DNA from: Bryum argenteum
Taxonomy: Eukaryota; Streptophyta; Bryopsida; Bryales; Bryaceae
NCBI GenBank assembly: GCA_037043015.1
Contig: CM073321.1
Coordinates: 39,948,420 to 40,012,419, forward strand
Length of the DNA stretch: 64,000 nt
Reading direction: 5' to 3'
The position numbers were made by a program, and so were the translations under genes. Shown here in pieces: positions 10,440 to 22,659 of the stretch; the first letter of the stretch is position 1, and each line of letters begins with the position of its first letter. Below the pieces are notes generated by a model. The model saw nothing but the letters and a program-made list of their open reading frames with translations. It did not search any database and was not told the origin of the DNA.

Positions 10440-13240
10440 ACTTATAGTGATCGTTCTACTCGAAGCTCACTGCAACATCTAATCCGTGCATGCTAGCTTT
10501 CAAAATGGAAAGACATGATTGCCAATTTCACCACGACCAGGTATAACCATACATTCATAGTTTTTTTTGCAGAAAAGTGTAGAATTTAAACATATATACC
10601 ATTGAACTTTGAACTTTTACTATATTCAATACAAGTCTTAAAATGTTCCACTAGTCAATACAAAATTTGTTTTTAAGTCTCTTGTTTTTATTTCCCAAAC
10701 CAGCCTTGCTTTTGAATTCGAGTTTGTACCCAAGTGAGGAGTTTAGCTTTTCGCTAGGTTTTAGAGGTCTTATACTCTTATGTGGGCTTATTAAGATTTT
10801 TAGAGCTATTCTTGAATAAGAATTAGAATTTGAAAGGCCTCGAGTCATATCAACTATCAAAGATGGATATTTTTGACTCCACAATAGTTGTTTTGCATTC
10901 TATAGAAATAATTTACCATCTTAGCTTTAAACAATATGATCTTACAAATAGTGTAAAAGATTCAAATATTCTATTTGGTACACATGTATATATTCACATT
11001 ACTTAGGTACTAAAACATATAGTTAATAACCCCTATATGTCCCTAATGTTGTTTTTCTACATTTTTTAATGAATGGCAGAAACTTGAAGTGCCATAACTT
11101 CTTCATCTAAACTTTTCTTGAGAAAATCAACTAGGTTTGATCCCAAATGAAGTCTAGTTTGTGCATTGAAGCAACCAATCAAATAAATTATGAATTAATG
11201 GCATGCATATTAGTGAAGGTAGCTTTTGTTTGAGGGTCTTCAAACATTAAACTGGCTTTACCATTGCAAATCTAAATTTGTGAAATTAAACATAGTTTTC
11301 TATTTTATTTTATTTTTTGGAATTTTTTTCCTCTTTTTTCTTTTTTTCTTTTTTTCTTTTTTTTCTTTTTTTTCTTTTTCATAAGTGTAATTTTAAAATG
11401 ATTCTCAACAAGTTTTTAGTTAGTAGATTTTTGATCCATAAAAATCAAATGTTGGATATGCAATCATGTTTCTTTAAAACCCCAATTCCATTAAAATGGC
11501 ATTATTCTGGTAAAATGGCACACCTCAACTATTTGAACTGTAGTTCAAAAACCATGTGATATTACAGAACTTGATGGTGATATTATGAAAAATGAAGGAC
11601 AATGTATATAAAGGAGTGATATTATTTGATAAATTGTAATATTATAAAATACACCATTCTATAAGAGCACATATGTAAGATTTGGTGTGACAAAATGGCA
11701 CATGGCATAGTGCCATTTCAACAAAAGTGAGGTTACAATGAAAGAAGTAAAAAAAAGGATGATTTTTGAGGAGCTATAGCGCTTCCATCCACCATTAGAT
11801 TTCAACTTTAGTAATTCTAGGGATAGATTTTAATTAGAGTAGTTTTAGAGGTGAAAATCTTTGCAAGATCGAAGAAGTTCACAAGATCAAAGAAGTTCTC
11901 AAAATTAGGCATGGAGTTGAGTGCAAGGTGTCTATTTTTGGACTATGTTTTGTTCGTAAACATTTTGGCGGTTTTCACCAATGCAAGGCTATAATCTGAG
12001 CCAAGAAATTATATTTGATGAGTTTTTTTTGTACAATGGTGTTATTGAGATGGAGGAAAACTACTTTTTGGTTGGTAGATTTTTTATTGCCATCGGTTTG
12101 TTGGTATTTGGTAATATTTTTGACACTCTAAAGTGAAATTGATGAATGGTACAAGCTTCTTTGTGGTACTAATACGTTATGGTCTCACAATTCATGAGGC
12201 CTTATGACTCAAGATTTGCTCTACATGGCCTTCACCAAGTTTGCATAGTTGAGAACTTGAGATCTATATAGCTTGTGTTCATTTCCATCTATGACACATT
12301 TTTTTGAAAATATATTTTTTGGCTAAAAATAGGTTGGGTTGTTTATGGATTGAATATTTAAAAAATATTGAAGAACACATGGATTTTATTTACAAGTTCC
12401 ACCTAGCACGTAGTTTGTATGTGCATAGTAAGCCACTAAACTTATTAATTATTCATATTTTGTGAATAACAACTTCAAACTACAAAATCATGTCGTACAA
12501 GAAATTATTGTTATGCTAAAAATCAATGAGAGACCAACAAGCATCAAATAGTAATAGAGGATAGGACTGAGAGACCAACAAGGATTAAAAATTCCACTAT
12601 TACTATTAGGACTACACCACCAATTGAGATTGGAAAAAAGATGTGATTCTTAAACACTCAACACAACGGAGAGACCAAAAAGGATGAAGAAAACTATCAC
12701 TAAAAAAACTACTACACAAATTGAGATGAGGAAATGGAATTTTCAAACAATATGCATTATTTAAGTATATATGGACTTTGACTTGATTTATAGACAGAGA
12801 ATGGTGTGTAGGGATCGGGAGATAGCTCCATCATCAACACAAAAGATGAGAAAAAAAGTAATTGCAGACGAAAAGTACATGAAAAATACAAAATACACGA
12901 AGAAAAACGGAATGTCATGGTCTACGTATTGATTTGTTTACAGCATCCTCCGATGATAATTTTGTGATAGTAGTATACAATCTAAAGCAATGATGATTGA
13001 ATGAGATGAGCAAAGCCTGTGAAACAATAGAGAATCCGAGGGAATTCAACAAGAGTGATAACCTCAATAGACCCGGGCGAGTAATTATCAATTGGAATTT
13101 TGAACGACTGTGTGAATTCCAACCAGCGTGGAATTGAAGGGCAATGATCTTTACAAGTTCAGAACATTCTCGAATACATTCATGTAATCGAAGAAGTATC
13201 AATGGGGAGATCCATCAATGCAACCCTCGACGGCAATGTG
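10440..13240. other. AT-rich intergenic DNA, no gene seen
   Basis: No supportable gene. It contains T-rich tracts (about 11,310-11,380, TTTTTTC-like units) and three loose copies of a motif GAGACCAACAAGGAT with short spacers at about 12,530-12,680. Base composition contrasts sharply with unit A, which begins to the right. Confidence 0.5.
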
Positions 13241-13300
13241 GTCGTCAAAGGACTGCGAAGATCTTAACTTCAATCTACTCTTGTACAGTACAGTTGCTGT

Positions 13301-13879
13301 CTAAGCTCGCAAAAGCCGGCGACGATACTTTCCATCCATCTCACAGTTGGCGAGAAACTTGCTAACACTTTGATAAGAACAAAGAGGCAAAATGAAGGGC
13401 AACAACGCCGTGGAGATATTAGGGATGATGATCTGAGAATTAGGAATGTCCATCTCCCCCTTCCAAGACTTCGGGAAGTAACACCACAAATCACCATTCC
13501 GCCTATTCCTCCATTGGCAGTCATCAACCATTAGTATGCGATCGATACGGCAAACTCTCCAAGTTGGGTGATCTTTCGTTAAGCGGAGCATAAGTTTTTG
13601 GCAGTAAGGGTACCAGTCTGGATTGTGGCACTTATTCCGTCCATAGACGAATAATAGCTTCGCTCGAATGTCATGGGGAAGCAAATAGTCAATAGCAAGA
13701 CGTAGTCGACCTAGAGGCATAGAAGACCAGATGCCAACATGAAAGTGCTTAAGGAGAATCCGAAGGAAAGAATGCAGCCCGGGCCATCGACGGATTCTCT
13801 TCAAGTCGAACTGAGATGGGTAACTTCCTCCGTAATCTTCGAAGCAAAGGACACCATTGACTAAAAACACAATCACATT
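13301..13879 (-). CDS. Unit A: degenerate FCP1-like HAD protein (HAD-a), 3' exon
   Basis: Uninterrupted 192-codon exon that starts at a good acceptor (TTTATGCAG, minus strand) and ends at a stop. The layout follows the FCP1/NIF branch of the HAD fold: motif I position NVIVFLVNGVLCFEDY, then RRWPGLHSFLRILLKHFHVGIWSSMPLGRL (motif II, WSS), and RILMVDDCQ (motif III). The nucleophilic Asp of motif I is replaced (FLVNG rather than FDLNG), so phosphatase activity is unlikely. A matching gene lies at 34.2-34.9 kb in unit B with the same order relative to HAD-b. A start exon upstream (between 13,880 and about 14,460) was not identified. Plant HAD proteins of this family are nuclear or of unknown role; a regulatory pseudo-phosphatase is a guess. 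Confidence 0.6.
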   Translation of the reverse strand, partial: NVIVFLVNGVLCFEDYGGSYPSQFDLKRIRRWPGLHSFLRILLKHFHVGIWSSMPLGRLRLAIDYLLPHDIRAKLLFVYGRNKCHNPDWYPYCQKLMLRLTKDHPTWRVCRIDRILMVDDCQWRNRRNGDLWCYFPKSWKGEMDIPNSQIIIPNISTALLPFILPLCSYQSVSKFLANCEMDGKYRRRLLRA

Positions 13880-13915
13880 CTGCATAAATACGACACATTC
13901 AGAAAATGTTAGCAA

Positions 13916-14465
13916 AAAAGATTAGGGATACAAGTAGAGGAAGAATATCAGGGGATTCCCTCACGCTGTAAGAATAGAAAATCCCTTATAATCGATGGCA
14001 GTTAAAATGAACGCATAACAACGAAAGAAAGACAATATAAGAGAATGGATTAGAAAAGGATGAGGTCGAACAAAGTGAAACCTTTTGTATGATGTTTGAA
14101 GGTTCTAAGTAAACATACATAGATATGGATAACCAAGTGGCATACGAAATGAATAACCAAGTGTAATTAGAGAAAACTACTGTTAATGCCACTTACAAGG
14201 ATTAGTGTCAAATGATATGGCCCAAGCTACTTATCGGGGGATCGCCCCATATAAAAATGCGGATGCTACTTATCGAGAATCGCCCCATAAACAATTCCGA
14301 CTGCTAGTTTGAACTGACGATCAGCGTACTTGGGAACCATAATGAAAGCAATGAAAGGTATGGGGCGGTCGACCCATGGAGGTTCCAATACTGGTCATTT
14401 AGAAGTAGTATAGCACAAAATAGAATCTGTACAGGAGACATATGCGAAGTTCAGAACCTAAAGAG
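13916..14465. other. Unit A spacer with P1 palindromes
   Basis: Noncoding gap between the two HAD coding blocks. It holds degenerate P1 copies near 14,235, 14,270 and 14,358 (ATCGGGGGATCGCCCCAT-like). A 5' exon of HAD-a may lie here, but I cannot place it. Confidence 0.5.
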
Positions 14466-15121
14466 TTATTTTTTACGTAACATGTTGAGGACTTTTCGAG
14501 CATCCTCTTCAGACGCTGGCGGTAGACCACCCTCAAGTGGGTTGTTCATGACAAATTCAAAAACTCTTAGACCCGAATGAAAAAGTCTTTGTAGCCAGGG
14601 CTTCAGGACGGAAAGTAAGAAGGTGTCCTGACTTCCTGCCCAAGAACGAGGGTGTATCGCCGAGTGATTGGCATTCAAAATGCACTTCAGCGGAGTGTCG
14701 TCAATTAAGAGCATACGATCAGTGGAACTTAAAGAAAGACGACTCTGGATGACACGTAAATCCTTAAGCAAGAGGGGCTTATTAGGTGACACCAAGTAGG
14801 TCGAAGGCGTACAGTCCTCTTGAGACAGCAGCAAAATCGCATCTGGTCGGAACGAGCAACCTTTTGTGACTTTGTTGACCATGTCTTTCACATTCTTCAT
14901 GGTGGCGGAACTCCAAATGACCATAGATGCATTCGTATAGACGAAATTCAGAAGCTCTGTACAGCCCGGTCTTGGAAATACTGGCCTCCCTCCCTTTTTA
15001 GAATATTCGCCCCTCCAACAGATCAACCCATTCAGGTCAAACACAACTACGTATCGCGGTGGTAGTACCTTGGCTTTTTCTTCAAATGTCTTGGGCTTCT
15101 CGAGCGCTGTTGAGGGACTCC
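14466..15121 (-). CDS. Unit A: HAD-b exon (FCP1/NIF-like)
   Basis: The exon begins at acceptor CATTGCAG and is open to its stop. Motif I is FDLNG, with the nucleophile Asp present and the second Asp replaced by Asn as in the plant DLNG class. Motif II is in MVIWSSATMKNVKD and motif III in RMLLIDDTPLKCI. The order and spacing match HAD-b of unit B and the HAD of unit C. By phase it can be the C-terminal domain of the long gene upstream rather than a separate gene. Metal-dependent phosphatase chemistry is possible but unproven. Confidence 0.65.
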
Positions 15122-15269
15122 CTGCAATGATTCATCTATTAAGTTGGAGGAAGAAATGTGATTTGGCTTATACCGAAATTAACGAGGGAAGGACAAATTA
15201 GTATTTAGAGCATGTTGAGCGAAGAAAAATATATCTAACTAGAATAGAGGTAAGCAAAAATAACCTATG

Positions 15270-16743
15270 TACTCTTATTATCATGACACTCTTTATCTCG
15301 CTCCACAGGACTAACCACACTTAGTCCAGCGCATGATGCCGGGCGATCAAGCGATGGCACATTTACATCTGGACCTTGCTCGACCTGGTAACCAGTATTA
15401 GTTAATTGCAAAAGCTGACGTTCAAATGCCTTACGAAGTACAATACATTTTGAGACATCATGTTTAGAATAGAAAGACAAAGAAGGACGCTACAAAAGCG
15501 CGTGCAACTTAATTGGCTCTTGAAATCAATTACCTCTTGAATAGCCTGTCTTGTAGACTTCCGCATGACCTTTGACGCCACCAATTCCGTAGATACGTTC
15601 TCGGAAGGACATCTCAGCTTCTCTCTAGCTTCACCTTCCATATCCAGTTCGATCGGCGTTCTCATCGGTACGTCCACAGTCGATTGTTTGGTAGAACAGG
15701 CGACCATCGACAGAATCTGTAAAGGATCCTTACGAGGCTTGTCGTATGGATCCGGGGCAGATGGCACAATTGTGATTGAGGCATCGAGTACCGGTACACC
15801 AACATCTGTACCCGAAGATTTGAAAAGTACCAAAGACTCATTATCGGTATCCGCATCAAGAACAACATGGGAAACCCGTGCTTCAGGTAGAGATTCTAAG
15901 CATTGAACCTTTTCCACTGAACTCATTGGGCGACCCCCCGATGATAGATGTAAACTCCCCGAGTCGAGAAAGTCCGAGTATTCAGAAACGTTGCTGCAAC
16001 CCACCTCCACAAGACGGTCAGGCACGGTCGACTCATCAGGACCCACGTATTCTTGAAGTCTTCCTCCATCCAAACGCAAAGGAGACGGGTTGCGGAAGGG
16101 ACTCATCTGAACCACGTCAACTAAGGAGTCTTTCATGCATGGGTCCAATGCCAGTTGACAGTCGACCGCACCATCTTTGTATGGTACTAGATGTTGACTT
16201 TCAGACTCCGGAATTTGGATGGAGCGATCCACCGATGGGTCTTCTGACCTGAAAACTACAGTATTGAGTGCACCTGATTCCACCCGCTCTGAATCGCGTA
16301 GGTCTGCATCGGGTAGAACATTCTCCGAGTCTATGTCCTCAGCAATTTCATCGTGGACATGTGTAGCGTCTTCGAGTAGAGGCTGGCTGGGAGAACTTGC
16401 TGATTCGATTAGGTCAGGCGTGTGGACACGAGCAACGACCGAACGAGGGGCAGAATTACCTCCGACAATATCCACGGACTTCCTCTTCTTTGAAGGGACG
16501 TTGACCTGTATTGAAGCCATATGAGCGAGCTCGTCACCGATTGACTGAAAACGGTGCAGTTCAAAGGCAAGAAGGTTTTTTGGGATCCTTGAACGTCGAC
16601 TGTGCCCCGCATATTTACTAGCTAAAGATACTGAATCCGAATACCCAGAGCCAGACAGGTGAGCCCAGGAGATGGCATCAGTGAGAACAGCATTATACTC
16701 ACGAAGATCCCCGACATACACATTCTCATACGCGGTCATTTCC
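15270..16743 (-). CDS. Unit A: disordered-region exons
   Basis: Exon 16,743-15,537 begins at acceptor TCGTGCAG and ends at a GTAATT donor after STRQAIQE. It encodes a long acidic, Ser/Pro-rich, low-order region with an NLS-like PSKKRK. A short exon (acceptor TTTTGTAG, about 15,490) continues RPSLSFYSKHDVSK. P1-like sequences fall inside the coding part near 15,925 and 16,212 and are read in frame (GRPMSSVE; DPSVDRSIQ). No enzymatic motif is visible. Confidence 0.5.
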
Positions 16744-17446
16744 TGCACGACGAGATTATTATCTTGAAATTTGGGTAGCTATGAAATTATTGAGGAAGTA
16801 TGTAATTAATTCGTTCCGATTGGGGTAACTATGTATTTAATAGCAGTATAGTTCATTGTCATACCATGTTTGATTCCCTCTGAGAACCACCAACTTCGTC
16901 ATGAGCACTTGACTCAAATCCCAGAGACCGTGCAGTTGTCGGCTTGTTAGAAGTTGAAGCCACGATCGGTGCAGACGCCTCTTCATCAGCTTCGACGTCA
17001 TCTACTTGTGTCGCTTCCTGACCCTGGCCATCATTTCCACGATCGTCGTTGGTATCGTTGGCGACACCCAAACCTTCATCATTGCTAGCGACTTCGTCAT
17101 CGTCGTCACTGGTATCTGCAAGAAGTTGTGCCAGACGTCTGCTAGAACCTGCGCTTGCATCTTTGATGACGACCTCCGACATAGATCTTGCAAGTTGAGT
17201 GGAGGGAGCGATTGCTTCGGCGTTGTCCACAAACTCCAATACAATTGCAGTGTTCGTCTGAGGAAGATGAACAAGGAGACATCGGTCGGTCGCCCCATAC
17301 AATGAATAGCATATGCAAATAAAAAATGACACAGATACGAAATCGGAGACATCAGTCGATCGCCCCATAGTATGATTAGCAGAGGCAGGGGAGAAAATAT
17401 AGAAAAGCAAATTTAGTGTAGCGAGGAAATAAATTACATTCTTACC

Positions 17447-18825
17447 AATCCAATATTTGTGATGTTGGGTCCACCATGGACATTGATCAATAATACGCCG
17501 TCCCTAATGAAAGACTTGAGAATCTCCGCAGAAGTGTTGAGATTCAAGGACGGCTCGCCAGGACGTCGCCACTGTCGGTCCGCAATATCCTTCTTCCACT
17601 CTCTCGCTCGATATACTCCTTCCAAACAAGACCAAGTAGTACGTTTCTTTGTCATCATCTTGTAGTCGAAGGCCTCTTGCCTACGCACTTCGGGGTTCTT
17701 GGCAAAGACAAAGACTATGTATACAACATAGTCTCATCCGATGTTGCTCGAGGGGAAATCATCATCTGGTTGAGGAATGTAGTGAACAACGTGGTAGTCC
17801 CAGGGCTGCGAATTAAGTCTTGCTGACCGCAATTGAATCTCCTTCACCATTTCCACCATGCCGTCAAAGTCCGTCACAATGATAGCCGCTCCTATACAAG
17901 TGATGCGCTTCTTCTCGTCGAGCTCCTCGCAGGCATCAAAAATGCCAGTAAGTCTTCTGCCCTCCATCAGTCTAGCCTTAATATTGCCTTCAACAGTGGT
18001 GAAGCAGAAACAGAAAATCAGAACCTTGATATCTCTGTCAGCTAACCATTCTCTGGTCATTTGCTCTTGGATAGAGAAATCGAGATCTCCTCTGAACCAA
18101 TCAAAACTCTGGCACTTGTATAATTTGCTGAAGAGTTCTTGAGGAGTCTGTTCGACAGGAGCCGATTTGACCGCTGCATAAGAGAGAAGGAGACATTTGA
18201 TGTTCGAAGAAAGGTCACTGTGTTTGGGATTCTTCACCAAGTTGTTGGTGCGTAGTTTGAGAAACTCCTCTCCCCCCGGTAAAGACTGTACTTTGTCAAG
18301 TAAAGACATCATGACACTGCGATCAATCTTCTTCTCACGCTCGAACTTGTCCCAATCCGCAGCAGCGTATGGAATGTACTCCGGCTTCTTGCTTGGAAGA
18401 GGTTTGCTCTCTACTAAGTACAGGAGTTCATTCTTGAGGACTCGTAACCTCTTCTCCGTGTTGCAGAAGTCAACCATAGACATCAACGTCGCAGGTTCAA
18501 ACTTGGAGTTCGTGCTCTTTACGCAAATTTTCTTCTTCTGGATGTATTGCGCCACTGTAGAGACATCTTCATTCCGCATCCCATGGAGAATTTTCAAGTC
18601 GTTCTTGACAAACGGCTTCCTCGGATTAACAGCGACTTCATGTGGAGCCGGTTCCCTACCCCATTGATCAGGAAGCCTCCCTGCCAACCACTCTTTCTCA
18701 ATCTGAACCCAAACTTGGAAGTCAGGATCATCAAGATAAAGCAGTGGAACTCTCCCATCTCCTGCATTCTTTCTTTGAGTACCGTTACCATCGAAGATGG
18801 CCTTCAGTTGAGGAAGAAATTCAGT
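17447..18825 (-). CDS. Unit A: unknown central domain exon
   Basis: About 460 codons from acceptor TTGCTGCAG to donor GTAAGA after NITNIGLV. I do not recognise the fold. Homologous segments occur at 38.6-37.5 kb (ending NVTKLGLV at an equivalent donor) and at 52.2-53.4 kb (WIVNGGTTNKLHKL). Notable stretches include WIEKEW-like Trp-rich helices and AAIIVTDFDGMVEMVKEI. One in-frame TGA lies near 17,732. The conserved exon ending shared by A and B shows that this intron predates their divergence. Confidence 0.5.
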
Positions 18826-20433
18826 CTGCAGCAAATGCCCAAATACATTTGGTAAACATGCGAAGTAATGGCAACATGACACTACGATAGTTATTAGAAA
18901 GCAGAACTAATATTGAAAAACTGCAAACTTGAGTCTTATATGATCATCGCTAATGCATCGGGGGATCGCCCGATGTTGGACAAGAAATTAGGAATCCTCT
19001 AAACCTACAATAATGAGTTATCTTGGCGGAGGAGAATGATTTGACTTTAAACTTGTCGGAGTGAACGCGCCCACAGAGAGCTGGAGGAGGTTTTCCGCAA
19101 TCCGTCCAAGCGACACGAGCATTAGAGAGTTGCTCAATATAAGTCTGTTCAGTCCTCTCTCCAGCAACATCTTGATTCATGACTCGTGAAAGATAGAGGA
19201 GCATCTTATAGTTGGACTGATGGCACCACACACGTATGATGGCGAAGTTCGATAGCAGATTCTTCTTGAGGTCCGAAATATGTTTCGGACCAAGCACGAT
19301 TTTCTTGTGAGCTTTAACAGTGTGCTGGCCACCAATAATGAAGAAGTGCGTATCTGTTGTGATCTCGCTCTCAACTGGTGCACGGTCAAAGTAAACCGGA
19401 GTACCTTTATTACCGAAGGCCTTCAGCGGTAAGACAACCACATGAGCTCGGACGAGACTTATATCGGGGACGATGTCTATTGCCATCATTAAATGCTGAA
19501 GCCGATCCGATACGAGCCCACGGTAGACCATCTTCCCCGCTTCTGCAAGGTGCAACTTTCAGTAATTCACAAGCAGGTCAGTACCTAGAGGCCTCTAAAA
19601 TGCTCCAGTCCCCGCCCCCCAAGTGCCTGACGATGAATATACAGAGGGCTAAAAACCTTGTCATAGAGCACCCTGATTTCCTCTCTTCGTTCAGCTGTGA
19701 GAAGTTTCTTGTCCTTATCATTGTAAGTCACAGCCTCTTCAATCGTCAGTTCCTTTTTAGTGTCAACTTTTGACTTCTTCCCTGCTGGAGCCTTGCTTCT
19801 CTCCGTTCTTAGCTTCACTGGCGACTTTCGTTTCTTGGTAGGCGTCACATTATTCGGTGGAGGCTCCTCGGCAGCAAGTGCGGATTCGTGCTGGGCCTCG
19901 AGCATAATACCCCAGCCTACATTGAGGTTGGCATGAGTGATTCTCGGATCCTCGTCCACATCTAACCCCTTTCCTTTACAACTGTCCGAAAGTGCATAAT
20001 CTAACTTTTGGACATAGAGGCGCAGCCCATATAGTCGGTCTGGAGGATGTCCTATGAGTGCATCTTCGTGAACAACCAGGAAAATGAATGGCCACTTGTC
20101 ATTCGCTACTTCTAAGGGCAATACCTCCATGCCGGTGCTCGTAGTTTGGGATTTTCCATTTGCACTGGTAATTACTGGAACTATTTTAGCCCTGCCACTT
20201 GGAAGCTTTTTCCAGAGGAATCCCCAGCCTCCAATTGACGGCAGCACACTATATACTGCTGGGACTTTACTCTTATCAGGCATAAGCAGGTTCTCGTCAC
20301 GAAGCCAGTATTCAACAAAGCGACTGGTTCGAATCGGACGCAAGTCCTCCGGGGCTTCTTGAAATGATGGAAGTCTGAAGAAAGCAAAGCCAAGAATTAG
20401 GATCTGAACAAAAAGACATGCTTATTTACATGG

Positions 20434-21253
20434 GGCGATCAACCGATACACCCGTGGTTAATTGCGATTCAAAATTCCAAGTCACTAGTCCTCTCTATTG
20501 TAAACAGTCATCGGTCGACCACCCGATGGACAGTGGGAACACGATTAAAACAAATCATCAATTCAATACTTAGAAACACAAGTTTTGCAGCATCGGGCGA
20601 TCAACCGATGAATCAGGCTGGTCATCATCCGAATTCTAGAGGCTACGCACTTGTCGATTAAAACCTGTTTCTGAGTCTTAGTTCCATCATGTGAACAACC
20701 GTATTGCATAGGTCGATCGCCCCATGCCCGCTGAGATTTACTATAAGAGAACAGCAGAATCACTAAATATAGATTGACTGGTTGTCTGTCATCGGGCGGT
20801 CGACCGATGAATAGGCTTGGTTGTCTGGCATCGGGCGATCGACCGATGCATAGGACTGGTTAGCTGTTCAGTGCATCGGTCGATCGCCCCATGTCCACTG
20901 AGAATATGTATAACAAAACAGCAGTATCTGGTAATAGAGATGGACTGGTTGTGTGGCATCGGGCGATCGACCGATGTATAGAACTGGAGGTCTGACATCG
21001 GGCGATCGACCGATGTATAGGACTGCTTAACTGTTCTGTGCATCGGTCGACCGCCCCAAACACTGACCGAAAAATTTAAAGAAGCAATATCAGCAAGAAC
21101 AACTACGTCCTAATAGTCGTCCTCCATCGGGCAATCGACCCATATGCTGAAATTAGTGCTCAGAGACTGAGCGTATCGTACACAGTTCATCGTACGGACA
21201 GTTACTGCGCTAGAAAACACATGATATTGCTGCATCGGTTGATCCGCAACTGA
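20434..21253. repeat. Unit A P1 palindrome array
   Basis: About twelve copies of CATCGGGCGATCGACCGATG and variants in the first intron and 5' region of the ParB-like gene, at about 20,434, 20,508, 20,592, 20,709, 20,789, 20,829, 20,873, 20,957, 20,997, 21,040, 21,125 and 21,233. Several gaps are near 40-44 or 84 bp. A higher-order unit of about 166 bp (palindromes plus shared spacers such as ACTGAGATTTACTATA-like) is repeated. Further copies lie at about 17,280, 17,345 and 18,956 in introns. Confidence 0.85.
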
Positions 21254-21313
21254 ACCCCAGAATTCTAATGACATTCATTCTCAGATAGACACAAGAGCAC
21301 GAAGTGAACTTAC

Positions 21314-21528
21314 TTCACATTCGGAGGATCCGTACAGTCGGGATTTGCTTCTTCTGTCATTGCTTCTTCGCCGAGTAATTCCTTCTTTCGCTTTTCAAAC
21401 ACTTTCTGAACTAGATCAGGACCACGGCCACAAATCCGAGCAGTTTGCTTTGTACGCGCCAGAACTTTAACAAATTTGAGGCCGAACTGTCTACACAATC
21501 TGCATTCGAGGAAAAAAAACCGCTTCAT
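21314..21528 (-). CDS. Unit A: first exon with exact histone H3 tail motif
   Basis: ATG at 21,528; the donor GTAAGT after codon phase 2 joins in phase to 20,374. The encoded segment reads FVKVLARTKQTARICGRG followed by a Lys/Glu-rich helix (VQKVFEKRKKELLGEE). ARTKQTAR equals residues 1-8 of mature histone H3, but here it is internal, preceded by Leu. An alternative acceptor (CGAATGCAG near 21,507) could trim the first residues without removing the motif. The downstream sequence is not H3-like, so this is not a histone gene fragment in any obvious way. Confidence 0.55.
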
Positions 21529-21899
21529 CAGTACTCTATTCTATTTCAAAATGAGTCTGAAAACGCGAGATTTAGGGTTTGGCTTTTAAAAATCAGAGTT
21601 CTTCAATCAACGAAGGAAGCAACGTAAAAAAATTAGGAGGCAAACTGTCGCACCTCTCGAACTTTGAAATACAACTGGAAGCAGCTTACACACGTCTAAA
21701 ACATGAATCCGAAGGCAATGAAGCATTTTGTTTGATGGAACACAAACAAAATCATACACAGATGAACTTCTTGAACCCATTCCGAAGAATAATCTTAAAA
21801 TAACTCAATTCTGGAATCGCTAAGACTCTGAAAACGCAATTGTAATGCAAGTGAAGAATCATTATACCCCTAAACACAACGAAGACAATCAAACATAAG

Positions 21900-22240
21900 T
21901 GAACAATGAGCAATCGGCAAAACATTGGGAGATTCAAACCTCCGATGCGCAGCAGCTGCTTCGAAGCTTCACTTCACGGCGCTCTTCAAATCCGACGAGC
22001 ACACGGGCAGGGGTTTAAGAACTCATGCGCATTGGCACGCACGCAATGGGACTCACGCAGCGGTTTCAGAATCGAAGCAAAAATCACGCAATGGCACGCA
22101 CGCAGCGGAAGCAGAATCGAAGCGAAAAAAACAAATGAACGCAACGCGCGCTCACAGCTCACAACAGCAAGCGCGGGAAATGACTTTGTGACGTCACGCC
22201 GCCAAATCTACTCATTACGCCGCCACCTTCAGTCATGATG
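21900..22240 (-). promoter_or_regulatory. Probable promoter / 5' leader of unit A
   Basis: GC-rich stretch with repeated GCACGCA and CGCAGCG motifs, ending abruptly in AT-rich DNA at about 22,240. It lies 5' of the first coding exon found. Comparable GC-rich leaders precede the ParB arms of units B (about 40.9-41.0 kb) and C (48.6-49.1 kb). No TATA box or start site can be assigned. Confidence 0.35.
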
Positions 22241-22320
22241 ACCTTGCACAATCATACTTTCACTGTCCTCTATCACTTCGTTGTCATATATTTATACGTA
22301 CAAAATACAATATATTCATA

Positions 22321-22600
22321 CCCTTACCTTGGCTATCAATTATATTCTGGCTAATAATAATACCTTGGCTAATATTTATACCCTTACCTTGGCTATCAAT
22401 TATATTCTGGCTAATAATAATACCTTGGCTAATATTTATACCCTTACCTTGGCTATCAATTATATTCTGGCTAATAATAATACCTTGGCTAATATTTATA
22501 CCCTTACCTTGGCTAATATTAATACCTCGGCTAATATTTATACCCTTACCTTGGCTAATATTAATACCTTGACTTATATTTATACCCTTACCTTGGCTTC
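22321..22600. repeat. 60-bp minisatellite
   Basis: Three identical 60-bp units (22,321-22,500), each beginning CCCTTACCTTGGCTATCAAT, followed by shorter variants (CCCTTACCTTGGCTAATATT) to about 22,600. Because 60 is a multiple of 3, it gives a long open frame (22,281-22,664) that I do not consider a gene. It begins immediately beyond the 5' end of unit A, where a DUF7869 arm would be expected. Confidence 0.9.
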
Positions 22601-22659
22601 AAGAAAATACGTATTCAATTTGAATGCATATGTAAATAAAATACTTGTTATTTGCACTC

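Larger units (their letters stand above)
14466..21528 (-). pseudogene. Unit A: ParB-like / disordered / HAD fusion gene, lightly damaged
   Basis: Proposed exons (minus strand): 21,528-21,314; 20,374-19,585; 19,555-about 19,009; 18,825-17,447; 17,264-16,864; 16,743-about 15,537; about 15,490-15,270; 15,121-14,466. Domains in order: H3-tail-like leader; an N-terminal region with a basic NLS-like patch (PTKKRKSPVKLR); a ParB-like domain with THFFIIGGQHTVKAHKKI; a large unknown central domain; an acidic Asp/Glu/Ser-rich disordered region; and an FCP1-like HAD domain (VVVFDLNGLICW, IWSSATMKN, MLLIDDTP). Exons 1 and 2 join in phase (AA + A gives Lys). The last junction fits a phase-1 splice using AAGA|GTACAT. 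Lesions: TAG at 19,585-19,587 exactly at an exon end, and TGA near 17,732 in the central domain. Intron limits around 19,009 and 15,490 are uncertain. P1 palindromes occupy introns and the 5' region. Confidence 0.55.

Noticed and set aside
15565..16524. Plus-strand ORFs opposite unit A disordered exons
   Set aside because: Antisense shadows of a long, spliced minus-strand coding region.
21314..21528. A captured histone H3 gene fragment
   Set aside because: Similarity stops abruptly after ARTKQTAR; neither the preceding nor the following codons resemble H3, so short-motif mimicry or chance fits better than gene capture.
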